Origin: Ichthyophis bannanicus
Taxonomy: Eukaryota; Chordata; Amphibia; Gymnophiona; Ichthyophiidae
Assembly (NCBI GenBank): GCA_033557465.1
Contig: CM066043.1
Span: 112,024,278 to 112,088,277, forward strand
Direction of reading: 5' to 3'
Length of the DNA: 64,000 nucleotides
The notes under the pieces were generated by a model, which ran no database searches, had not been told where the DNA came from, and saw only the letters and a list, made by a program, of their open reading frames with translations. This document shows positions 33,366 to 43,208 of the stretch, piece by piece. The translations under genes were made by a program, and so were the position numbers. Numbering within the stretch: position 1 is the stretch's first letter; each line of letters opens with the position of its first letter.

Positions 33366-34337
33366 TGTGATAAGGAAGCTTATCATAGCTCAGGAAGGGG
33401 CTATAGAAAAGGTGAAGTGTCTCTGAACAAGCAACCTGTCAGTGCTAGTAGAAATGAGAAAACAGAATTTTGCCATAAAAGACTACCAGTCCCAGAATGC
33501 ACCAGGTTTCCAACAGCCATGAGAGGAGCTGAAGTGAGAAAATGTGTGTTCAATCAAAAGGGCTATGAGGTAATCCCCAAGCACTCATTGCAAAGGGCAG
33601 GGCCTGATTCAGCACAGCTGTGCTGTGTTAGGGAGGAGCACTCATCTAAGCAGAATAAGAGTAGAGTTTTTTCTACAGATGAGCATCTTCATGATCACCT
33701 TGGATATCCAGAGAATTGTCCTCAGTATCCTGAGAATCAGCTTGAGTTTGATCATCAGTTTCATCTGAAGGATCATCAGAAGCAGAAGCCAAACCGGACG
33801 GACAGAGAGGGAAAGAGACCCTTTGGAAGAAGGAAGAGAAAAGCCTTTGAGAGGTCTAGAAGAGTCCAAAGCAGTACGTATACTGGGAGGTATTCCAAGG
33901 GCCAGCATACACCATTGGACTGGGGAAAGCCAGAGGAATGGTGCTGCAGAGCTAGGAATCACCAGAGGCTACCTGTGAGGGAGGCGGCTGCACGTGGAAG
34001 GGACCCTAAGACCTGTGCCAGAAGGTATGTGAAGAGAGATCCAGTGTCCAGGGATCTGGATTGGAAGGCTGGACATAAGAACTGGACTACATACTGGCCA
34101 GGCTATATAGAGAGGAACTCTAGCAGCAATGGAAGCTCAGGTATGAACACTGATCTATGCCCTAGCTATAACCTTGAAAGACAGCAGGGAAACAAGTATT
34201 CTCCTGAAAATGCTCCATTGAGAGATTCATCTGTGCCAATCCATGATATTGAACCCATGCTTGTTGAACAAGGGGGAATAATAGCAGATGAGGATCCTGT
34301 TTATATGGACTGCTCTCTATCTAAACTCCGTTGGTAA
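33366..34337 (+). CDS. Uncharacterised LTR-encoded protein, copy 1
   Basis: I do not recognise this protein. The frame is open from the first LTR codon (TGT GAT AAG GAA) to TAA at 34,335, about 323 codons; an upstream ATG at 33,351 lies in flanking DNA. Visible parts: a polar N-terminus, a variable His/Pro/Gln-rich stretch, a basic cluster (RRKRKAFERSRR), a Trp-rich segment (LDWGKPEEWCC; WTTYWPGY) and an acidic tail ending CSLSKLRW. No signal peptide or membrane segment. The same frame is open in copies 2 and 3, with indels in multiples of three. With few early ATGs, it may be the 3' exon or end of a gene that starts upstream of a 3' LTR. Confidence 0.6.
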   Translation, partial: CDKEAYHSSGRGYRKGEVSLNKQPVSASRNEKTEFCHKRLPVPECTRFPTAMRGAEVRKCVFNQKGYEVIPKHSLQRAGPDSAQLCCVREEHSSKQNKSRVFSTDEHLHDHLGYPENCPQYPENQLEFDHQFHLKDHQKQKPNRTDREGKRPFGRRKRKAFERSRRVQSSTYTGRYSKGQHTPLDWGKPEEWCCRARNHQRLPVREAAARGRDPKTCARRYVKRDPVSRDLDWKAGHKNWTTYWPGYIERNSSSNGSSGMNTDLCPSYNLERQQGNKYSPENAPLRDSSVPIHDIEPMLVEQGGIIADEDPVYMDCSLSKLRW

Positions 34338-34863
34338 CTTTCTGTTATAAAGTACAGCAACCATCACAAAGAAATACAAATTTGTTCTTTAATCTACTCA
34401 GAAAAGCTCCTGAAGCAGGATTTGACCCACACAGTGGAAGGCAAGCCAGCTAAGGGGTTTCAGCTGGTGACTGCTAGCAATTAAGCCTTACCTAATTGCT
34501 TGTGAGCTAGGAGAGAATCACTTCTGTATCTATGTGGGAAGTAATCAGAAGTTAACCTGAAAAGAACAGTTTGTTTCTTGCTTTGTGGCTTTTCATTTGT
34601 TGTTTTCCTGATTTTGACTTTGTTTTTCCAAGTTAACACTGAAAGCAAGTAACCTAATTTATGTGCTACCAAGCATATCTGTGTTGGGAGAAATAACCCC
34701 ATAAATAAATATCTTATTGGCTTTATCCAAGAGCACAACTAAATTATTGTCAGCAGCTGTGTCTGGTGTGAATGAACTACATTACCCACAATACCTTGCA
34801 AATCATATAGAAATATGCACTTGCCAAGAGTGTGAAGATTCTCACCCAGGCAGCCGTCTGACA
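33366..34863 (+). repeat. ORF-bearing LTR, copy 1 (1,498 bp)
   Basis: Starts TGTGATAAGG, ends CCGTCTGACA, with the 4-bp duplication CGCT at 33,362-33,365 and 34,864-34,867. Tips form only a TGT/ACA inversion, so it is LTR-like and not a TIR transposon. The polyadenylation signal AATAAA is at 34,704-34,709, about 155 bases before the end. Two ACTACxxxxCCCAxAATxC words (33,482-33,500 and 34,777-34,799) resemble the ZNF143/SBF site. The first 36 bases can form two small hairpins (TGATAAG/CTTATCA and TAGCTC/GAGCTA-like). No internal retroviral region is attached, so it looks like a solo LTR inserted in DIRS D gag. Confidence 0.85.
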
Positions 34864-34867
34864 CGCT

Positions 34868-35308
34868 TCCTAGAGAAGCAACCTCTGAAGCCACCACTGC
34901 AGAAGTATTAGCAGGTGTCAAGATAGAGGATCTCTGTGTAGGAGCCAGTGCTCCAACAGACTATACTGACCAGATTTGATGGAACAGGGAGAACAAATCT
35001 GTTACTGACTAATCCCTTGCCAGCCCCACCAACCATAAAGGCCCCTCTGGAGCCAGAACCAGCAGGGAACTGACTTCGGGACCTTTCATGTCCATCTGCC
35101 GCGGGCCCTGCCCCCTGCGCCCAAGATCTCAAAAGCTCTTCCTGTGATCTCTGGGAAGTCTCCGAGGGGTCTGAAGAGCATGCTGCACACAAACCTTCCA
35201 TAAGGAAATAGTGATGATTAGTGCAGCCCTGGTAACATTGAGAAGACTTCAGCATTAAGGTGACTGCCAGTTACAAGATGGCTGCCGGAAACCACAAGGT
35301 GGGAAGAA
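34868..35308 (-). pseudogene. DIRS D gag remnant, second part
   Basis: A minus-strand frame of 115 codons (34,908-35,255) with Ser/Glu/Arg-rich, gag-like composition, lying between LTR copy 1 and DIRS F. It is taken as DIRS D gag by position and strand only. Confidence 0.45.
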
Positions 35309-35480
35309 AATGTAGTTACTCACCTGTAACAGGTGTTCTCCAGGGACAGCAGGAATCAGTCCTCATATATGGGAGATGTCGGCACCAGAGTCCTCGCGAA
35401 AGCATCGCGCCAGCTTTCAAAGAAAGCCTTTGGGAGATGCCACCAAGCATGCATGGTCCCCTTCCCGCCCAAGGATGTCA
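35309..35480 (-). repeat. DIRS F right inverted terminal repeat
   Basis: Has CACCTGTAACAGGTG near the tip and, in element sense, CAG|GTGAGT (complement of 35,318-35,326). The GC palindrome of A is eroded here. Confidence 0.8.
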
Positions 35481-35561
35481 TCTTACTCAGTCAGAAGACA
35501 TAACTAGAGCTGACAAAAGAAGATGGTAAAATACAGCAACTCTACGGGGAGGAGGGAGGGC

Positions 35562-35660
35562 TGTGAGGACTGATTCCTGCTGTCACTGGAGAACACCTGT
35601 CACGGATGAGTAACTACGCTTTCTCCAGGAACAAGCAGGAAGTTAGTCCTCACATATGGG
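35562..35660. repeat. DIRS F internal complementary region
   Basis: GTGAGGACTGATTCCTGCTG matches the complement of the right tip. TTTCTCCAGGAACAAGCAGG onward matches the complement of the left tip at 40,870-40,917. Confidence 0.8.
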
Positions 35661-35739
35661 ACTCCCTAGCTACCGGGAACCTGGAGAAAACACAACCCAG
35701 CCGTGAGCAGCCGCAAGCGAGTCGGAGGAGCGACTCTAA

Positions 35740-36760
35740 GGATCCCAGAGTCCAGGGAGAACCTTCAGTAGCCTGAACACAGAAGGGTTGGAGGGTAGGA
35801 GTTGCCTAGACCCCAAAGAGATTATGGAGTATGGCCTGGCTGAAGGCACTGCCCTGTCGGGACTCCCTCTCCAGGAAGTAATGAGCTGCAAAGGTGTGGA
35901 CTGAGGACCAGGTGGCGGCCCGGCAGATGTCCACCACAGGGACAGAACACAAGCTTGCAACAGAGGTTGCAATAGCTCTGACGTTGTCTGCCATGACCTG
36001 GCACTCCAACGAGAGTCCAGTCTGATCGTGACTGAAGGCAAAGCAGTACGCCACACAGATGGACAGGGTCCGCTTGGTAACAGCCTCCCCCAAGTGACTG
36101 GGGTCATAAGAAATGATAAACTATGAGACTTTGCGGTGGCCCTGGGTACATTGCAGGTAGAAGGCCAGGGCCCTCTTACAATACAGAGTATGGAAAATGG
36201 CTGCCGCCTTATCAGTGTGTGGCTGTGAAAGAAGGTGGGGCGCACCACCTCATTGAGGTGGAAAGCGGATACCAACTTTGGAAGGAATTTCGGGTGGTGC
36301 GAAGTATGACCCTGCTCTTGTATAACCTGGTGTAGGGTGCTTATGACTCTGTGGGCAGAGGTGACAGCCACCAGGAAGACGACATTCCATGAGAGGATTC
36401 ATATGGCAGGTAGCCAGAGGCTCAAATGGTGGCCTGGTGAGCTGCATCAAGACCATGTTGAGGTCCCATTCCGCCAGGGGAAGGCGGGATGGGAGGCTTA
36501 GAGAGCAGAAGTCCCCACATGAACTGAGTAATGAGGGGCTGAGCAGAAAGAGGTTTACTCTCCATAGAATGATGATGCACAGAGAGCGCACTCAGGTGCA
36601 CCCTGACGGAGCTGGACCTGAGTCCAACTTGCGAGAGGTGAAGCAAGTACTGCAGCACCGTGTGCACAAGGCAAGAGAATGGATCAACCCGCTGCTCTGT
36701 GCACCACATGGAGAATCTGCACCAATTGAAGGCATAGGCCCATCTCTAGGAGTTCTTACG
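35740..36760 (-). pseudogene. DIRS F tyrosine recombinase remnant
   Basis: The C-terminal piece (35,806-36,093) has DICRAATWSS and the nucleophile in HYFLERESR. The HxxR box reads ADNVRA, so the histidine is replaced by Asp. The first Arg box reads SAHRVIS in place of SARRVSE. The core-binding region is at 36,422-36,709 (LLHLSQVGLRSSSVRVHLSA). At least two frameshifts. Confidence 0.75.
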
Positions 36761-36829
36761 AGAGGCCAGGAGAACTTCCTCCACCTGCCTTGGGAGGTTT
36801 TAGTGGGTTAAGGCTACCCATTCAGCAGC

Positions 36830-38560
36830 CATGCTGTTAACGTGAAGGACCCCAGGTTGGGGTGGAGAAAGGAGCCCTCCTCCTGGGTGAGCAGCCCTGG
36901 GGTGTTCCCCAGAGGGATCGAGAGGCAGAGCCTTGTCCTGTAGGACCTTGAAGAGAGTCTGGGCGATTAGTGGCGTAGGACGGAAGGCATACAGGAGGCC
37001 TTACAACCACTAGATGAGGAAGACGTCTTTCACTACCCAGGACAGGTGTGGCTGTCAACAGCAGAAGCGGGGCAGCTGAGCATTGGTCAGGCTAGCAAAC
37101 TGGGGCATCCCAAGTCTGGACCTAAGTCAGAAAAGCCGCTGTGCCACCCTGGGGATCTAGTTGCAATTCATGTGGCTGGAGAAGCCTGCTCAGCCTGTCT
37201 GCTAAGCATTGTCCTGGCCTGGAGGTACCCCGCCCTGAGGAGCATTCCTTGACTGATCGTGTACGAGCAGAGGGCTACTGCTTCCTGGCAGATGCAGTAA
37301 GACCCTGTGCCCCCTTGCTTGTTCAAGCAGAACATCACGACTTGGTTGTCTGTTTGGACCGGCATAGACTGGTGCTTCAGATGGTGGTGAAAGGTGCTGA
37401 TCGCCAGAAAAATGGCCCTCAGCTCCAGCAGGTTTATCTGCTGCTGGCTCTCCGCTAGGGACCAGGTGCCCTGCATGCGGATTTCTTCACTATGGGCACC
37501 CTGTGGTAAGGACCTTCTGCCACCAGTCGAGAGACTCTGCTAGCTTGCGGGACACTAAGACACTGTCCCAGAGCCTGCATGCGGCTTGTGTTCACTGGGA
37601 TCGAAGGCACCATTGGGCCACCCGTATGTGAAGGCGGGCGTTGGGAACAACATGGACTGTGGATGCTATGTGGCCCAGCAGGTGGAGCATGGGCTGCACC
37701 ATCACTGCATGATGGTGTTGAACCTCGGTGGATAAAGCCACGAGGCGAGCTGCCCTGTCCAAAAGGAGAAAGACCTTGGCCTGAAGAGTGTCCAGCTGAG
37801 CCCCTATGAACTTCAAGCCCTGTGACAGAGTGGAAGTGGGACTTGGGGTGGTTTATCATGAACCCCAGTTACTGTAGGACACTGATGGTGCGGGCAGTGG
37901 CCTATTGCACCTTGGTGGCCATGTCTCCCCTTATGAGCCAGTCATCCAGATATGGGGAGACGAAGGCCCCTTTGAGACGGAGGTAGGTGGCCATCACTGC
38001 CAGGCATTTAGTGAAGGCACTTGAAGCAGAGGCTAGGCTAAAGGGTAGAACTCTGCACTGGTAGTGGTCGCCCTCGAACATGAATCTTAAGTATTGCCTG
38101 TGGCTGGGATGAATGAGGATGTGCAAATAAGCATCTTTTAGGTCTAAGGAGCATAGCCAATCTCTCTGCTGGAGGTATGGCAGCAATGCTCCAAGGGAGA
38201 GCATCTTGAACTTCTCCCATACCAGGAACTTGTTCAGGTTTCGCAAGTCTAGGACAGGCCTTAGGCCCCTTGTTCTTCTTGGGACCAGACAGTACCAGGA
38301 GTAGAACCCCTTGCCCTTGAGGTGATGGGGTACTGGTTCCATGGCTCTGTCTGTGAGGAGGCCTGCAAGCTCCTGTAATAGCAGAGCCTGGTGCAGGGAA
38401 GTCCGAGAGAGCTCTCCTGGAAAGAAAGGAGGCGGCATCTGGTTCAGGTGAAGGAGATAGCCCTCTGTGACTACTTGGAGTGCCCAAGCATTGGTGGTGA
38501 TAGCAGACTACCGATGGGCAAAGTGTACCAGACACCCACCTGTTGGTAGCTGCTCCCCCA
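36830..38560 (-). pseudogene. DIRS F reverse transcriptase-RNase H remnant
   Basis: RT (37,902-38,438) keeps LDLKDAYLHILIHPSHRQYL, LPFSLASAS and an intact YLDDW. RNase H (37,168-37,476) keeps ELRAIFLAI, QTDNQVVMFCLNKQGGTGS. The segments lie in different frames, with breaks near 37,900 and 37,480. Confidence 0.78.
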
Positions 38561-38599
38561 AAGGTGGAGAGGCTATGCTCAGGGAGTCAAAAACCCATC

Positions 38600-40510
38600 C
38601 CTGGCTGCACAGGAGCCAGGGTCTGGGGCTTGGAACCCTTAGGCTTGCGAGGGCCCTGGCCCACTCCCTTGCTCTGGTGACCCTGCTATGGAGTCTGGGG
38701 AGCCTAATGGTGGAGGTAGCCTCGGTAAGGTATGCCCTTTCTCTGGAATGGAGGCCTCTTCCTCAGTGGTTTCTTCTGAGGGAGGGTGGAGGTCTTCCTG
38801 GAGAGCAGACTCCTCGTGAGGTACTCAGTCTCGATCTCTGCCACCTTCTCCTCCATCGGCTTGCCAAATAGCTTTTCACCAAGGCAGGGGACATCAAGGC
38901 CTGACACCTGAAGCCAGGCCTGGTGTTGAGCGCCAATACCCGCTCGGCTACCCTCGCGTTTAAATGGAAGCCATCGTAGGGAGCACGAGAAATGTACTTC
39001 AAGCACTTCCAGAAAGATATTGTGAGGGTTTGGAACCGCTGGAGATGGTCCCCCCCCCCCCCCAAGGCCCACAGAGAAACCTGTGAGTTCCTTAGTCAGG
39101 TCCCGAAGATACATGCCGATATAAAGCTGGCAGGCTTGTATTCGGCAAGCCAGCATCAAGTCCTGGTAGCATTTGCGCCAAGGTCGTCGAAGGTGCGGGA
39201 CTCCCTACCCAGGGGCACAGAGGCGTGCATCTTTTGGCTCTTCTGCCGGCATATAGTCGACTCCATCACCATGGAGGTGTGTGGCAGTTGCAACTTACGG
39301 AAGCCGGGGCCCACTTAACTCTGTACATGGTGTCCAGGCATCGACTAACTACAGGTACCGATGCCTGTCTCTCCCACATGCGAAGGAGGAGCTGCCTGAG
39401 AATGGCAAGAACAGAGACCGTCAGGGCCTCCTTGGGTGGGGCCTCATATTGGAGGATTCGAGTTCCTCCGTACAAGGGTCTTCTTCTGAATCTGTGTTGA
39501 AGGACAAAGCCTTCGACATATCCCGGACAAACACTCAAGGAACAATGTGTCCTCGGGTTGGGACCAATGCCGTGACATCGGAGGAGGCAGGTCTGATGGG
39601 AGGTCGCGGTGCTTCCGTGTCTTTGGGGATACCTCGTCCTCGGACTTCCAGTCGGAGTAGTCAGTAGAGGACTCGGTGGCTGACCGGGCCTGAGGTGCAC
39701 GACCCGAGTCGAGGACCCAGTGGTCTGAAACAGCTACATGGCTGGAGCAAGATCGAGACCCTTGCTGAAGATGGACTCGAGGCTTTGGGTTCATGAGGCG
39801 AGGCGAGGCGAGGCTCAGCAATTGGGGGGAGTCCTTGGTGGGGAGGTCCCCGTGGTCTCGGCGAATGCACCAGCGGTGCCAGGCATTGGCATCTGCTGCA
39901 TGGCAAGGAAGGTAGTGAGATTATGCTCCAGCGCCATCATCCTGGTTTCCTACTCAGGAGGTGCAGCCTTCGACATGGACACCGGGGTCACTGGGTCCAG
40001 CATCGGTGATAGGGAGTCCTTGATCAGACAGACCTCGGGGATCCGGGATCTGTTGCTGGAAGCCTCCGCATCTGTTAGGTGAACCTTGGCTGGCCGCTCT
40101 TGCTCAGACACCTCGAGTTCCCTCCACAGGCTGCGAGATCTGGCGCGAGACTTGGCAGTGTGTCTGAGTCCTGGGATGAGGTCCTCGAGGATTTCTTCTT
40201 TTTTGTGTTCCCACTCCAGGGAACCCTTGTCAGAGTGTCCGCAGTCCCGTTCGGGCACCGCGGGGACATTACATGACTCAGAGGATCCATGTGGGGCCTT
40301 GGCTACTGGGGATACTGGGGCAGAGTCTGATCCTTGGAATATGTCGTCCTGCTTCTGCTGACGATGTTGGATGGCCTTTGCAGACATTTTTTACAGAGGA
40401 AGCAGACCTCCGGGTCATGACTGGCTCCTAGATACTGGAGGCAGCAATCGTGTGTGTCGGTAAGAGACATGTTTTTAGCACATCAATCACACTTTTTGAA
40501 TCCACTGGAC
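38600..40510 (-). pseudogene. DIRS F gag remnant
   Basis: Gag pieces at 38,704-39,159 (MLACRIQACQLYIGMYLRDL), 39,266-39,700 and 39,950-40,387. The finger region is near 40,430-40,510 (complement of GTGTGTGTCGGTAAGAGACA). A run of about 15 C at 39,049-39,063 falls inside it. Frames are broken. Confidence 0.72.
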
Positions 40511-40734
40511 ATTGGGGGGAAAGTATCCTAGCAAGGTCGAAGACTCTTGGAGTGGCCAGCAGATGGAAAAAAAGTGTGAATGGTGCCAGGGAAAAAAAAA
40601 CCTAGTATGGTTCTGAGACGTGATGCCAGGGCAAGCACGCTCAAAGGCAGAAAAGGGATCGGCTATAACTGGATAGAGAGAGTTTTTTCACACAATTTGA
40701 TCAACTTTTTCGGGGGGAAAAAAGACAAATGTCT

Positions 40735-40917
40735 GTAGGGCTCCATGGAAAAAAGGAGACTGAGTAAGATGGCACCCTTGGGCAGGAAGGGGACAACGCA
40801 AGCATGTTGATCTCCCAAAGGCTTTCTTTGAAAACTGGGGAGATGCTTCCCACAGGGCTCCGTCGGCACTGACGTCACCCCTATGTGAGGACTGACTTCC
40901 TGCTTGTTCCTGGAGAA
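40735..40917 (-). repeat. DIRS F left inverted terminal repeat
   Basis: Inverted partner of 35,309-35,480, ending TTGTTCCTGGAGAA. 40,511-40,734 is the noncoding leader. 40,918-40,933 is a short scrap of host DIRS D before LTR copy 2. Confidence 0.8.
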
Positions 40918-40933
40918 CAAACGGAGCCTCTGC

Positions 40934-41905
40934 TGTGATAAGGAAGCTTATCATAGCTCAGGAAGGAGCTATAGTAAAGGTGAAGTGACTCTGAACAAGC
41001 AACCTGTCAGTTCTGGTAGAAATAAGAAAACAGAATTTTTCTATAAAAGACTACCAGTCCCAGAATGCACCAGGTTTCCAACAGCCATTAGAGGAGCTGA
41101 AGTGGAGAAACGTGTGTTCAATAAGGAGGGCTATGAGGTAATCCCCAAGCACTCATCTCAAAGGGCAGGGCCTGATTCAGCACAGCTGCGCTGTGCTAGG
41201 GTGGAGCACTCATCAAAGCAGAATAAAGGTAGAGTTTATTCTACAGAGAATTATCCTCATCCTCAGTTTCATCTGGGAGATCCTCATCCTCAGAATCAGC
41301 TTGGATATCCTCAGCTTGGACGTCTTCATCATCTGGAGGATCATCAGGAACAGAAGCCAGACCGGACGGAGAGAGAGGGCAAGAAACCCTTTGGAAGAAA
41401 GAAGAGAAAAGCATTTGGGAGGTCTAAAGGAGTCCAGAGCAGTACGTATACTGGGAGACATTCAAAAGGCCAGCGTACACCATTGGACTGGGGAAAACCA
41501 GAGGAGTGGTGCTGCAGAGCTAGGCATCTCCAGACGGTACCTGTGAGGGAGACGGCTGCACTTGGAAGGGACCCTAGGATCCGTGCCAGAAGGTATGTGA
41601 AGAGAGATCCAGTGTCCAGGGATCTGGATTGGAAGGCTGGACATAAGAACTGGACTACATACTGGCCAGGCTATTTAGAGAGGAACTCTAACAGCAATGG
41701 AAGCTCAGGTATGAACACTGATCTATGCCCTAGCTATAACCTTGAAAGACAGCAGGGAAACAAGTATTCTCCTGAAAGTGCTCCATTGAGAAATTCCTCT
41801 GTGCCAATCCATGATATTGAACCCATGATTGTTGAAGAAGGGGGAGCGGTCTTAGATACAGGCTGTGAATATATGGATTGCTCTCTGTCTAAACTCCTTT
41901 GGTAA
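40934..41905 (+). CDS. Uncharacterised LTR-encoded protein, copy 2
   Basis: Open from the first LTR base to TAA at 41,903. It is about 10-15 percent different from copies 1 and 3 by eye, with the His/Pro/Gln segment rearranged (HPQFHLGDPHPQNQLGYPQ) and the acidic tail replaced (VLDTGCEYMDCSLSKLLW) yet still in frame. The basic cluster (GRKKRKAFGRSK) and Trp-rich segment are retained. Frame maintenance through the most divergent stretches argues for past coding selection. Function unknown. Confidence 0.6.
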   Translation, partial: CDKEAYHSSGRSYSKGEVTLNKQPVSSGRNKKTEFFYKRLPVPECTRFPTAIRGAEVEKRVFNKEGYEVIPKHSSQRAGPDSAQLRCARVEHSSKQNKGRVYSTENYPHPQFHLGDPHPQNQLGYPQLGRLHHLEDHQEQKPDRTEREGKKPFGRKKRKAFGRSKGVQSSTYTGRHSKGQRTPLDWGKPEEWCCRARHLQTVPVRETAALGRDPRIRARRYVKRDPVSRDLDWKAGHKNWTTYWPGYLERNSNSNGSSGMNTDLCPSYNLERQQGNKYSPESAPLRNSSVPIHDIEPMIVEEGGAVLDTGCEYMDCSLSKLLW

Positions 41906-42533
41906 TTTTCTGTTACAAAGTACAACAACCATCACAAAGAAATACAAACTTGTTCTTTAATCTACTCAGAAAAGATCCTGAAGTAGGATTTGAGCCACGC
42001 AGTAGAAAGCAAGCCAGCTAAGGGGTTTCAGCTGGGTAACTGCTAGCAATTGAGCCTTACCTAATTGCTTGTGAGCTCTGAGGGAATCACTTCTGAATCT
42101 ATGTGTGAAGATATAAGAAGTTAACCTGAAAAGAACAGTTTTTCCCTTCTTTGTGGGTTTTGCTTGTTGTTTGAAACACTGCTAAGAAAATATTAGCTAA
42201 AGCCTACAGAAAAGACCAGTTTGTTACCAACCAGGTCTTTATTCTTTTGCTTTGATTGCCTGACAAGTTCAACTGTTGTTTTCCTGATTTTGTTTTTCTA
42301 AGTTTAACACTGAAAGCAAGTATCCTGTTTTATGTGCTACCAAGCATATCTGTGTTGGGAGAAATAACCCCATAAATAAATATCTTATTGGCTTTACACT
42401 CAAGCACAACTAATTATTGTGAGCAGCTGTATCTGGTGTGAATGGACTGCATTTCCCACAATCCCTTGCAAATCATATTGATATATGCACTTGCCAAGAT
42501 TGTGAACATTCTCACCCAGGCAGCCGTCTGACA
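40934..42533 (+). repeat. ORF-bearing LTR, copy 2 (1,600 bp)
   Basis: Same ends as copy 1 (TGTGATAAGG...CCGTCTGACA), with the duplication CTGC at 40,930-40,933 and 42,534-42,537. AATAAA at 42,375-42,380. ZNF143-like words at 41,050-41,068 and 42,445-42,469. Relative to copy 1 it has about 100 extra bases near 42,170-42,280 and is the most diverged of the three. It is inserted in DIRS D, 16 bases from DIRS F. Confidence 0.85.
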
Positions 42534-42537
42534 CTGC

Positions 42538-43208
42538 ACCACAATTGCGAAAATAAAGCAACTGATCATGGGAAACCTTTTTCTGTCCCAAAGACTCTGC
42601 GAAAAATGAGCTCACCCAAAATGTCACGGTGGGCCTGTGGCTGAACACTGCTCCTGACAGACAGCCTCTGCAGCAACCCCATGTTATTTGCAGCCCCGAA
42701 GGCCTGTACTCATGGCTCAGCAGATGATTTGACTGCGGCAAGAGGGAGATCAGTCCAGTAGTTCCATTATACAAAAACACCAATGGCTTTCCTACTTTTT
42801 TTCTTTTTTTAAACAAACCAAACCAAACAACAACTGAACTAGAGCAGTACCAGGACATCCTCTGACAGATTCAGGGATACCTCCCCCACCCCTCTACTGG
42901 TCCTCTTGCACAGGAGCAAATCCCTTAAGGCGGGTGTGAGACTCCAGAGGGGTATTCTAAAATATGCCCTGGAGATGTCTGCCAATTGCTAACTGGAAGG
43001 CGTCCCAAAGGATGTCTGCCAGGAGCCCACAAACCTTACTGCACCAGACACATGACCACCATCTACTGGAGACAGAGATAAAACTGAAGGATGCCCCTAG
43101 CTGCATCATGCTAAGTACCAGTGGTCATATCACTGAAGTTTCTAGTCTTTTCACTGTCTCCATCATTTGCTGGCAGGGGGCACAACCCACTTGTCTGGAC
43201 TGATCTGG
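42538..43208 (-). repeat. DIRS D 5' leader and left inverted terminal repeat
   Basis: 43,045-43,208 is the inverted match of 19,775-19,900 (shared words include CCACTTGTCTGGACTGATCT and AGTACCAGT). 42,538-43,044 is decayed leader with no gene, including an A/C-rich run near 42,800. Confidence 0.65.

Larger units (their letters stand above)
35309..40917 (-). mobile_element. DIRS F, full-length, decayed
   Basis: 5,609 bp with both terminal repeats, ICR and gag, RT-RNase H and recombinase remnants in the A order. It is closest in wording to A but carries many frameshifts. It is inserted in DIRS D. Confidence 0.85.

Noticed and set aside
33642..33962. Minus-strand frame in LTR copy 1 as the true gene
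   Set aside because: It is short in each copy and lacks the length of the plus frame. Kept only as an open alternative.
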